A stretch of 64,000 nt of DNA from WHSW01 sp963740055 (lineage in GTDB: Bacteria; Actinomycetota; Thermoleophilia; Solirubrobacterales; 70-9), in assembly GCA_963740055.1 (NCBI GenBank), contig CAVUCL010000001.1, positions 186,001 to 250,000 of the forward strand. The letters are read 5' to 3'. The notes beneath the pieces are model-generated. The model was not told where the DNA came from and ran no database searches. It was given only the letters and a program-made list of their open reading frames with translations. The position numbers and the translations under genes were made by a program. Shown here one piece after another: positions 8,910 to 17,037 of the stretch. The stretch's first letter is position 1. Each line of letters begins with the position of its first letter.

Positions 8910-10052
8910 ATGAGCTCCGACGCGCGGGCGCCGCTGGAAGGGATCCTGGTCGCCGACTTCACCCGTGTGCTGGCCGGCCCGCTGGCGGCGATGACGCTCG
9001 GCGACCTCGGCGCCGACGTGATCAAGGTCGAGGCGCCCGCCGGGGACGAGACCCGGACCTGGCTCCCTCCCGACATCGGCGACGGCACCTCCTCCTACTT
9101 CGTCGCCGTGAACCGCAACAAGCGCTCGATCGCGCTCGACCTCGCCGACCGGGCCGACAATCTGCTCGCGCGCGAGCTCGTCGCCCGCGCGGACGTCGTC
9201 GTCGACAACTTCAGGCCGCAGACGATGGAGCGCTTCGGCCTCGCGGGCGCCGAGGTCGACGAGCGCAACCCGCGTCTCGTCCGTTGCTCGATCACCGGCT
9301 TCGGCGCCGGCGCCGGAGCGCGACTCGCCGGCTACGACCCGCTGCTGCAGGCGCTGAGCGGGCTGATGTCGATCACCGGCGAACCCGACGGCGAGGCGTC
9401 TAAGGTCGGCGTCGCGTTGATCGACGTCGTCGCCGGGCTCGGGGCGACCGTCTCGATCCTCGCCGCGCTCGCGGCCCGCGAGCGCAGCGGTCGCGGGCAG
9501 CGGATCGAGGTCGACCTGCTCTCGAGCGCGCTGGCGGGGCTCGCAAACCAGGCGAGCGGCTTCCTCAACGCCGGCGTCGTCCCGGAGCGGCTCGGCAACG
9601 TGCACCCGAGCATCGAGCCGTTCGCGACCTACGCCGCGGCCGACGGGCCGCTGATGGTCTGCGCCGGCAACGACCGCCAGTTCGCGGCGCTCGCGCGGGC
9701 GCTCGGCGAGCCCGGCTGGGCCGCGGACGAGCGCTTCGCCTCAAACCGCGACCGGGTCGCCAACCGCGCCCAGCTGCGCGCGCTGCTGGAGGCGGCGCTC
9801 GCGGGGCGCACGGTCGCCGAGTGGACCCGGCTGCTGACCGACGCCGGGGTTCCCGCCGGCCCGGTGAACGACGTCGGCGCCGCGTTCGCGCTCGCCGAGG
9901 AGCTCGGGCTCGAGCCGGTCGACGAGCTCGACGGCGTCCGCACCGTCTCCTCGCCGCTGGGCCTGCGCGGGACGCCGGCCTCGACCCGCCGGCGCCCGCC
10001 GCGGCTCGACGAGCACGGCGAGGAGATCCGTGCCTGGCTCGCCGGCGGCTAA
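8910..10052 (+). CDS. CaiB/BaiF family (class III) CoA transferase
   Basis: 380 residues, the usual size. The N-terminus has the family block LVADFTRVLAGPLAAMTLGDLGADVIKVE, followed by DETRTW, NRNKRSIALDL, DVVVDNFRP and GYDPLLQALSGLMSITG. These enzymes move CoA between carboxylates through an aspartyl-CoA intermediate, for example in alpha-methylacyl-CoA, carnitine or formyl/oxalyl metabolism. The substrates cannot be read from sequence and no metabolic partner gene is adjacent. It is transcribed from TAGCCT without a leader and followed by ileS. Confidence 0.9.
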   Translation: MSSDARAPLEGILVADFTRVLAGPLAAMTLGDLGADVIKVEAPAGDETRTWLPPDIGDGTSSYFVAVNRNKRSIALDLADRADNLLARELVARADVVVDNFRPQTMERFGLAGAEVDERNPRLVRCSITGFGAGAGARLAGYDPLLQALSGLMSITGEPDGEASKVGVALIDVVAGLGATVSILAALAARERSGRGQRIEVDLLSSALAGLANQASGFLNAGVVPERLGNVHPSIEPFATYAAADGPLMVCAGNDRQFAALARALGEPGWAADERFASNRDRVANRAQLRALLEAALAGRTVAEWTRLLTDAGVPAGPVNDVGAAFALAEELGLEPVDELDGVRTVSSPLGLRGTPASTRRRPPRLDEHGEEIRAWLAGG

Positions 10053-10085
10053 CGCCCGCGCGGCCGCTTGGCAGAATCAGGCGCC

Positions 10086-13000
10086 GTGGCCGGATTCGAA
10101 CCCGTAGACGCGAAGCAGTCGTTCCCCGAGCTCGAGCTGCGGGTGCTCGAGCGCTGGCGCGCCGATCGCACCTTCGAGCGCCAGGTGAGCGAGGCGCGCG
10201 AGGCGGGGCGGCCGATCTGGAGCTTCTACGACGGGCCGCCGACCGCGAACGGCAGGCCGGGATCCCACCACGTGCTCGCGCGGTCGTTCAAGGACGTCTA
10301 CCCCCGCTACAAGGCGATGCGCGGGCACTACGTGCCGCGCAAGGCCGGCTGGGACTGCCACGGGCTCCCGGTCGAGCTCGAGATCGAGAAGCAGCTCGGG
10401 ATCTCGTCGAAGGCCGAGATCGAGGAATACGGGATCGCCGAGTTCAACCAGCGCTGCCGCGAGTCGGTGCTCCGCTACGTCGAGGACTGGAACCGGTTCA
10501 CGGAGCGGATCGGCTTCTGGATCGACCTCGACGACCCCTACGTCACCCTGACCAACGACTACATCGAGTCGGTCTGGTGGTCGCTGCGCAGGATCTGGGA
10601 CGACGGACGGCTCTACCGCGGGCACAAGGTGGTCCCCTACTGCCCGCGCTGCGGCACCGCGCTCTCCTCGCACGAGGTCTCGGCCGGCTACCGCGACGTC
10701 GAGGACCCCTCGGCCTACGTGCGCTTCCCGGTGGTGGAGGTCGCGCCCTCCGACGAGATCCCCGAGAGCCCGATCGAGCCCGGCGACAGCCTGATCGCCT
10801 GGACGACGACCCCGTGGACGCTGATCTCCAACGCCGCGCTCGCCGTCGGCCCCGAGATCGAATACGTAAGGGTGCGAGCACCCACAAGCCCCACCGCCCC
10901 CGGACGCGAAGCGGAGGAGGCGGGGGAGAGATTCTGGTCCTCGCCGCCGACCTGGTCGAGCGGGTGCTTGGCGAGGACGTCGAGGTCGTCGCTCACGTCC
11001 CCGGCTCGGCCCTCGCCGGGATCCGCTACGAGCCGCCGTTCACCTACGTCAGCGATTACGGGGAGCGCGGGCACACGGTGCTCGAGGCCGACTTCGTCTC
11101 GACCGAGGACGGGACCGGGATCGTCCACACCGCGATCGCCTTCGGCGAGGACGACTTCCGGCTCGGCGAGCAGTACGGGATCAAGCTCCAGAACCCTGTG
11201 CGCGCCGACGGCACCTTCGACGAGCGGATCACCGACTACGCCGGGCGTGCGGTCAAGGACGCCGACCCCGAGATCCTCGAGGCGCTGCGGGCGAGCGGTC
11301 GCCTGCTGCGGGCCGAGGTCTACGAGCACTCCTACCCGCATTGCTGGCGCTGTGGCACGGCGCTGCTCTATTACGCGAAGTCGAGCTGGTACATCGCGAC
11401 GACCGAGGTCCGCGAGCGGATGCTGGCCGAGAACGAGCAGATCGGCTGGCGCCCCGACCACGTCAAGCACGGGCGCTTCGGCAAGTGGCTCGAGGGCAAC
11501 GTCGACTGGGCGCTCTCGCGCGAGCGCTACTGGGGCACCCCGCTGCCGATCTGGGAGTGCGTCGCGACCGAGTGCGAGGGGACCCTCTGCGCCGGCTCGC
11601 TCGCCGAGCTGCGCGAGCGCGGCGCCGAGCTCCCCGACGACCTCCACCGGCCGTTCATCGACGACGTCGTCGTCCGCTGCGACGACTGCGGCGGCGAGAT
11701 GCGCCGGGTCGAGGAGGTGATCGACACCTGGTACGACTCGGGCGCGATGCCGTTCGCGCAGTTCCACTACCCGTTCGAGGGTGAGGAGGAGTTCGCGGAG
11801 CGGTTTCCGGCCGACTACATCTGCGAGGCACAGGACCAGACCCGGGGCTGGTTCTACTCGCTGCTTGCCGAGTCGACCCTGCTCTTCGATCGCACGAGCT
11901 ACCGCAACTGCGTCTGCCTCGGCCTGATCTCCGACCCCGAGGGCCAGAAGATGTCGACCAGCCGCGGCAACGTCGTCGACCCGTGGGGGGTGCTCGAGAC
12001 CCACGGCGCCGACGCCTTCCGCTGGTACTACCTGAGCTCGCAGCAGCCCTGGGCCGGGTATCGCTTCTCGGCCGAGACGGTCGGCGAGTCGGTGCGCCAG
12101 TTCCTGCTCACGCTCTGGAACACGTATGCCTTCTTCGTCCTGTACGCCAATGCGGAGGGCTTGAGCCCGGCGAACCTCGAAGCGGGGAGCAGGGAGCAGG
12201 GGGAGACGGACCTCGATCGGTGGGTGCTGTCGCGGCTGCAGGGAGTGACCGCGGAGGTGATCGAGCGCATGGACGACTACGACTGCACCAGCGCCGGAGC
12301 GGCGATCGCCGGCTACGTCGACGAGCTCTCGAACTGGTACGTGCGGCTCTCACGGCGGCGCTTCTGGGACGGTGACGCGGCGGCGTTTGCGACCCTGCGC
12401 CACTGCCTGGTCGAGCTCAGCAAGCTGCTGGCGCCGTTCACGCCCTTCGTCGCCGACGAGATCCACGCCAACCTGACCGGCGGCGGCGACTCGGTCCACC
12501 TCGTCGCCTACCCCGAGGCGGACCCGGAGCTCGCCGACGGCGAGCTCGAGGCCGGCGTCGAGGCGGCGCTGCGGGCGATCGAGCTCGGGCGCGCGGCCCG
12601 CGCCGCCGCCAAGGTCAAGAACCGCCAGCCACTGCGCAAGGCGGTGATCGTCGCCACCGAGGCCGAGCGAGCCGAGATCGAGCGCCTGGCGGAGACCGTC
12701 CGCGCCGAGCTCAACGTGAAGGCGCTCGAGTTCGTCTCCGAGGAGGGCGAGCTGGTCAGCTACGAGGTGAAGCCCAACTACCGCGCCCTCGGGCCCCGGT
12801 TCGGCAGCCAGATGCCGCGGGCGGCGGCCGCGATCGCGGCGCTCGATCCCGACCACGTCGCCGCCGCGATCCGGGGCGAGCGCCGGATCGGGATCAACGT
12901 CGACGGCCACGAGCACCCGCTCGCCGGCGACGACGTCAGCCTCGCGATGCAACCACTCGAGGGCTACGAGGTCGAGGCGGAGGCGGGCCGCGCGGTCGCG

Positions 13001-13279
13001 CTGGCGCTCGAGCTCGACGACGAGCTGCGCCGCGAGGGCCTCGCGCGCGAGATCGTGCACGCGGTCCAGAACGCCCGCAAGCAGGCGGGGCTCGAGGTCT
13101 CGGATCGGATCGAGCTCGGGCTCGGTGGCGACGGCGAGCTGCTCGAGGCGGCGCGCGCGCACGAGGACTACATCGCCGGCGAGACGCTCGCGACCTCGGT
13201 CAGCTACGACGGCGGCGACGGCGACAAGGCGCGGATCGAGGGCCGCGAGCTCTCGATCAGGGCTCGCCGCGCGGGCTGA
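10086..13279 (+). CDS. ileS: isoleucyl-tRNA synthetase, with inserted palindromic element and frameshift
   Basis: Charges tRNA-Ile. Class I motifs are intact: ANGRPGSHHV (HIGH equivalent), the WTTTPWTL editing core, the zinc-type CWRCG and CDDCG pairs, and KMSTS. This combination resembles the eukaryote-like IleRS clade. GTG 10086 is preferred (VAGFEPVDAKQSFP) over TTG 10068. Within the editing domain, after EIEYVRV, an extra ~16 residues (APTSPTAPGREAEEAG) coincide with a GC-rich hairpin element. Directly after it, at the G-run 10922-10926, the frame slips by one base. Adding one G gives ...EEAGGEILVLAADL and a 1064-residue protein. An essential gene of this kind is unlikely to be dead, so sequence error is favoured. 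Confidence 0.93.
10870..10926 (+). repeat. in-gene palindromic element, copy A (core 10896-10926)
   Basis: Inserted in the ileS editing domain. It has a small perfect inverted repeat GGGTGC/GCACCC (10870-10883), then an arm pair CCGCC/GGCGG around the tip CGC-GAA-GCG. The codons GGA CGC GAA GCG GAG GAG GCG encode GREAEEA, in the same frame as the two copies in lhr. The frameshift of ileS falls in its terminal G-run. Confidence 0.6.
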
Positions 13280-13300
13280 CCCGCTACCGGGGCGGCGGGG

Positions 13301-13648
13301 TCAGTTGACCTTGAGCCGCATCTTCATGTCGTCATGAAGCGTGCAGATGATCCGGTACTTGCCCTTGCGCTTGAACTTCTTCGCGAAATTGACGCCCGGG
13401 GCGTCGGTCGAGCCGGAGCCGAAGTCGCCGCCGGGGCCGCGCTTCTTGACCACGTTGTGCTTGTCCTCGCCAATCCACTTGAAGCGGACCTTGGTCCCGG
13501 ACTTGACCGTCTTCTCGGTCGGAGAGAAGAAGTCGTCGCCGACCTGGATCGTGGTCGCGGCGCGGGCGCCCGCCATCCCGGCGAAGGTGGCGACGATCGC
13601 GAGCGAGCCGACGAGCGCGATCGCGAGGGCGAGGCGCGCTCGGGTCAT
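13301..13648 (-). CDS. secreted cupredoxin-like blue copper protein
   Basis: 115 residues. An N-terminal signal peptide (MTRARLALAIALVGSLAIVA) is followed by a plastocyanin/azurin-like domain: VGDDFFSPTEKTVKSGTKV, the first copper His in DKHNVV, and Cys/His/Met ligands in CTLHDDMKM. It is probably an exported electron carrier or copper-binding protein. Its start overlaps the thioredoxin stop (ATGA, 13645-13648), so the two are coupled; a redox or metal-handling pair is plausible but is inference. Confidence 0.88.
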   Translation of the reverse strand: MTRARLALAIALVGSLAIVATFAGMAGARAATTIQVGDDFFSPTEKTVKSGTKVRFKWIGEDKHNVVKKRGPGGDFGSGSTDAPGVNFAKKFKRKGKYRIICTLHDDMKMRLKVN

Positions 13649-13980
13649 CCGGAGACCAGGGCGGGCTCGAGCTCGGCCTCGAGCCGGCGCTTCGGGAGTG
13701 CGCCGACGACCCGCTTCGCCTCGGCGCCGTCACGAAACAGGATCAGGGTCGGGATCGAGAGCACCTCGTAGCGGGCGGCGGTCTGCTGGTTGTCGTCGAC
13801 GTTGAGGCTGAGGATCTTGAGCTCGCCGTCGCGCTCGGCCAGCATCTCCTCGAGGATCGGGTGCACGACTCGGCACGGACCGCACCAGGGAGCCCAGAAG
13901 TCGACGAGCACCGGCTGATCGGATTCGAGCACCTCGCTCTGGAAGTTGGCGTCGGTCACGTCGGGGAGCTTGCCTGTCAC
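13645..13980 (-). CDS. trxA: thioredoxin
   Basis: 111 residues with the active site FWAPWCGPC (Cys33, Cys36) and the cis-proline block SIPTLILF. A cytoplasmic disulfide reductase that supplies electrons to enzymes such as MsrA. Start GTG 13980 has AGGAG five bases upstream. It is the first gene of a two-gene unit with the cupredoxin. It has a leader of roughly 58 bases, unlike the many leaderless genes here. Confidence 0.93.
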   Translation of the reverse strand: MTGKLPDVTDANFQSEVLESDQPVLVDFWAPWCGPCRVVHPILEEMLAERDGELKILSLNVDDNQQTAARYEVLSIPTLILFRDGAEAKRVVGALPKRRLEAELEPALVSG

Positions 13981-14045
13981 TTGGTCTCCTAACCCTTCTC
14001 TACGGGGGTGGATGCGGTCGGGATTGGCGCCGCGCTACTTCAGAA

Positions 14046-14051
14046 AATATA
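14046..14051 (-). promoter_or_regulatory. -10 box TATATT upstream of trxA
   Basis: A rare AT-rich hexamer in GC-rich DNA, read on the minus strand. No clear -35 box is seen. A start near 14039 gives a ~58-base leader with an AGGAG ribosome site. Confidence 0.4.
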
Positions 14052-14061
14052 GTCCCTGATC

Positions 14062-14781
14062 CTAGCGGCGCCGCGCGATTCGCATCATAGGCACCCGGAG
14101 GGCGGCCTCGACGACGATCGACCCCGACATCTTCGAGTCGCCGACCCGGCGGTCGCGGAAGGTGATCGGGACCTCGACCACCCGAAATCCCGCCCGGATC
14201 GCCCGATACGTGGTCTCGACCTGAAACGCGTAGCCGAGCGAGGGGATCGTCTCGAGCGCGATCGCCTCGAGCACCCGGCGGCGGAAGACCTTGAACCCGC
14301 CGGTGAGGTCGCGGACCCCGACCCCGAGCAGCGCCCGGGCGTAGGCCGAGCCGCCGCGACTGATCGCCCGCCGGCCCGGCCCCCAGTCGGCGACGCCGCC
14401 GCCGCTGACGTAGCGCGAGCCGAGCACGACGTCGGCGTCGCCCGCGGCGTCGATCAGCCGCGGCAGGTCGTCCGGGTCGTGGGAGAAGTCGGCGTCCATC
14501 TGCGCGACCAGCTCGGCGCCGCCCGCGAGCGCCTCGCGAAACCCGGCGACGTAGGCGGGGCCGATGCCCTGCTTTGCGGGACGGTGCAGGACCGCGACCG
14601 CGTCGTCGGCGGCCGCGAGCCGGTCGGCGATCTCGCCGGTGCCGTCGGGGGAGTTGTCGTCGACGACGAGCACGCGCCCGCCCCGTGGCAGCCGGGCGCG
14701 GATCGCGGCGACGATCGACTCCAGGTTCGCGGCCTCGTTGTAGGTCGGGAGGACGAGCCAGACCCGCTCGCTAGCGCTCAC
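14062..14781 (-). CDS. polyprenol-phosphate mannosyltransferase-like GT2 enzyme
   Basis: 239 residues, single-domain GT-A fold. Motifs: VLPTYNEAANLESIV, VVDDNSPDGTGEIAD, QMDADFSHDPDDLPRL (the DxD with family-typical DADFSHDP) and GGFKVFRR. It matches the DPM1/Ppm1 catalytic domain that makes polyprenyl-phospho-mannose for extracytoplasmic glycosylation. There are no membrane segments, so it is the soluble catalytic form. GTG 14781 follows TAGATT by six bases (leaderless). It diverges from polX. Confidence 0.87.
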   Translation of the reverse strand: MSASERVWLVLPTYNEAANLESIVAAIRARLPRGGRVLVVDDNSPDGTGEIADRLAAADDAVAVLHRPAKQGIGPAYVAGFREALAGGAELVAQMDADFSHDPDDLPRLIDAAGDADVVLGSRYVSGGGVADWGPGRRAISRGGSAYARALLGVGVRDLTGGFKVFRRRVLEAIALETIPSLGYAFQVETTYRAIRAGFRVVEVPITFRDRRVGDSKMSGSIVVEAALRVPMMRIARRR

Positions 14782-14787
14782 GCGGGC

Positions 14788-14805
14788 AATCTAGAGGCTT
14801 AGAGT
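14788..14805. promoter_or_regulatory. divergent -10 boxes between the GT2 gene and polX
   Basis: Minus-strand TAGATT (14788-14793) lies six bases before the glycosyltransferase GTG. Plus-strand TAGAGT (14800-14805) lies nine bases before the polX ATG, whose spacer GGAGCGCCG can also act as a ribosome site. The start codons are 33 bases apart. Confidence 0.45.
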
Positions 14806-14814
14806 GGAGCGCCG

Positions 14815-16551
14815 ATGACGATCCGCAACGCCGAGATCGCGACCGCGATGTCCGAGCTGGCGACGCTGTACGAGCTCGACGGCGCGGTTCGCTACCGGGT
14901 CCTCGCCTATAGGGAGGCGGCGCGGGTGATCCGCCAGAGCCCGGTCTCGGTCGCCGAGCTGGCACAGGCGGGCAAGGCGACCGAGCTCCCGGGGATCGGC
15001 GCCACCCTGCAGGAGAAGATCGTCGCCCTGGTCGAGACCGGGGAGATCCCCGCGGCGGCGAAGCTGAAGGCCAAGTTCCCCGCTTCGCTGATCGAGGTCA
15101 CCCGGATCCCCGGCCTCGGGGCGAAGACGGTCCGCAAGCTCCACGACGAGCTCGGGGTCTCCGACCTCGACGACCTGCGCGCGGCCGCGGAGGGCAACCG
15201 GATCCGAGCGCTCAAGGGGCTCGGGCCGAAGGCGGAGGACAACGTGCTCGCGGCGCTGGCGAAGCTCGGCGACGAGGGGCCGGCCGAGCGCCTGCTGCTC
15301 TCCGAGGTGCTGCCGATCGCCGAGCAGCTCGCGGCGGCGTTGCGCGCCCACCCGGCCAGCGACGCGGTCGAGGTCGCGGGCTCGGCCAGGCGGCGGGCGG
15401 AGACCTGCAAGGACATCGACCTGATCGCGACCGCCAGCGACCCGAGGGCGCTGGCGACGGCGCTGAGCGAGCACGAGCTCGCGGCGCAATCCGGCTCGGC
15501 GGGCGCCGCCGGGAGCCGGATCGTCACCCACAACGGGGTCTCGGTCGACCTGCGGATCGTCGCCCCGGACGCCTACGGCAACCTGCTCCAGCACTTCACC
15601 GGCTCGGCCGAGCACAACGTCGACCTGCGCGAGCGGGCGCTGAAGCGGGGCCTCTCGGTGTCCGAGAACGGGATCGTCGAGATCGAGTCGGGCGACGTCG
15701 AGCGCTACGCGAGCGAGGAGGAGGTCTACGCGCGACTCGGTCTCCCCTACATCGTCCCCGAGTTGCGCGAGGGCAACGGCGAGATCGCCGCGGCGGTCGC
15801 CGGCGAGCTCCCGGAGCTGGTCGAGATCGGCGACCTGCGCGGCGATCTGCATTGCCACACGACCCTCTCCGATGGTCGCAACTCGCTCGAGCAGATGGCG
15901 GAGGCGGCGCGCGGGCGCGGCTACACCTACCTCGCGGTCACCGACCACTCGGCAAGCCACGGCTTCGGCAACCACGTCACCGCCAACCAGCTGCGCGAGC
16001 GAATCGACGAGGTGGCGGAGTGGAACGCGGCGGCGAAGCGGCGCTTTCGGCTGCTCGCCGGATCCGAGGTCAACATCGGGACCGACGGCTCGCTCGACTA
16101 TCCCGACGAGCTGCTCGAGGCGCTCGACTGGGTGGTCGCCAGCGTCCACACCTCGTTTCGGATCTCCGCCAAGGAGATGACCGAGCGCGTGATCGCGGCG
16201 ATCGAGAACCCGCGCGTCGACTGCATCGGTCACCTCACCGGGCGCCTGATCGGCCGCCGCGAGCCGTACGAGATCGACGTCGAGGCGGTCGCCGAGGCGG
16301 CGGCCGCGAACCGGACTCTGATCGAGATCAACGGCAACCCGAACCGCCGCGACCTCTCCGAGCGCCACGCCCGCCTCGCCGCCGAGGCCGGGGTCTGGAT
16401 CTGCGTCAACACCGACGCCCACGGCGTCGACACGCTCGGCAACATGGTCTACGGCGTCGCCACCGCGCGCCGCGCCTGGCTGACCAAGCGCCAGGTCGCC
16501 AACACGCGCTCGTGGCGCGAGCTGCTGAAGCTGCGCGGCCGCAGCAACTGA
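14815..16551 (+). CDS. polX: family X DNA polymerase with PHP domain
   Basis: 578 residues, the standard bacterial PolX length. Residues 1-150 hold the N-terminal 8-kDa region and helix-hairpin-helix motifs (PGIGATLQEK, PGLGAKTVRK, KGLGPKAED). The polymerase core has GSARRRAETCKDIDLI with metal aspartates D200 and D202, and a third at D245 in VDLRIV. The C-terminal PHP domain starts at DLHCHTTLSDG (H346, H348) and provides metal-dependent exonuclease or phosphoesterase activity. Role: gap-filling in base excision or end-joining repair. Both active sites look complete. Confidence 0.93.
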   Translation: MTIRNAEIATAMSELATLYELDGAVRYRVLAYREAARVIRQSPVSVAELAQAGKATELPGIGATLQEKIVALVETGEIPAAAKLKAKFPASLIEVTRIPGLGAKTVRKLHDELGVSDLDDLRAAAEGNRIRALKGLGPKAEDNVLAALAKLGDEGPAERLLLSEVLPIAEQLAAALRAHPASDAVEVAGSARRRAETCKDIDLIATASDPRALATALSEHELAAQSGSAGAAGSRIVTHNGVSVDLRIVAPDAYGNLLQHFTGSAEHNVDLRERALKRGLSVSENGIVEIESGDVERYASEEEVYARLGLPYIVPELREGNGEIAAAVAGELPELVEIGDLRGDLHCHTTLSDGRNSLEQMAEAARGRGYTYLAVTDHSASHGFGNHVTANQLRERIDEVAEWNAAAKRRFRLLAGSEVNIGTDGSLDYPDELLEALDWVVASVHTSFRISAKEMTERVIAAIENPRVDCIGHLTGRLIGRREPYEIDVEAVAEAAAANRTLIEINGNPNRRDLSERHARLAAEAGVWICVNTDAHGVDTLGNMVYGVATARRAWLTKRQVANTRSWRELLKLRGRSN

Positions 16552-16563
16552 GCGCGAACCGCT

Positions 16564-16582
16564 TTGCTAAGCTAATTAGCAA
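16564..16582. promoter_or_regulatory. palindromic operator overlapping the marR-like start codon
   Basis: TTGCTAA (16564-16570) and TTAGCAA (16576-16582) form a perfect inverted repeat with spacer GCTAA. The last base is the A of the ATG. AT-rich palindromes of this size are typical MarR-family sites, so autoregulation is the natural reading. Binding here would block both transcription and translation initiation of the MarR-MFS pair. Confidence 0.6.
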
Positions 16583-17037
16583 TGGTAAGTATTTCTCCGA
16601 TCGCCGAGACGGCCGCGCATCTGCGGCTCGCGATCGCACGCACGGCGCGCCGGCTGCGTCAGGAGGGGCTCGAGGCGGAGGGACGCGGTGAGCTCAGCCC
16701 GACCCTGACCGCGGCGCTGGCGACGATCGAGGTCCACGGACCGCTGACCCCGAGCGAGCTCGCCGATCGCGAGCGGGTCAAGCGCCCGACGGCGACCAGG
16801 ACCGTCGCCAAGCTGGAGGTGCTCGGGCTCGTCAGCCGGACCGTCGACCCCTCCGACGGACGCGGCTTCCTGGTCGCGAGCACCGCCGGCGGCCGAGCGC
16901 TGCTGAAGCGGCTGCGCGGGCGCAAGAACGCCTACCTGGCGAAGCGGATGCGCGACCTCGATCCCGACGAGGTCGCGACCCTCGAGCGCGCCGCGGCGAT
17001 CCTCGAGCGACTGCTCGACACCGAGAGGCGCCAGTGA
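16582..17037 (+). CDS. MarR family transcription regulator
   Basis: 151 residues with the winged-helix core: LTPSELADRERVKRPTATRTVAKLEVLGLVSRTVDPSDGRGFLV, that is recognition helix plus DxRxx wing. No Shine-Dalgarno precedes the ATG and the palindromic operator touches it. It overlaps the downstream MFS transporter by GTGA, so the pair is an operon. The likely arrangement is a repressor controlling its own efflux pump; the ligand is unknown. Confidence 0.92.
   Translation: MVSISPIAETAAHLRLAIARTARRLRQEGLEAEGRGELSPTLTAALATIEVHGPLTPSELADRERVKRPTATRTVAKLEVLGLVSRTVDPSDGRGFLVASTAGGRALLKRLRGRKNAYLAKRMRDLDPDEVATLERAAAILERLLDTERRQ

Noticed and set aside
12175..12215. Another insertion in ileS with GGGAGCAGG repeats
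   Set aside because: It is a short low-complexity stretch at a normally variable linker before DLDRWVLSRL; it has no hairpin and no match to the element core.
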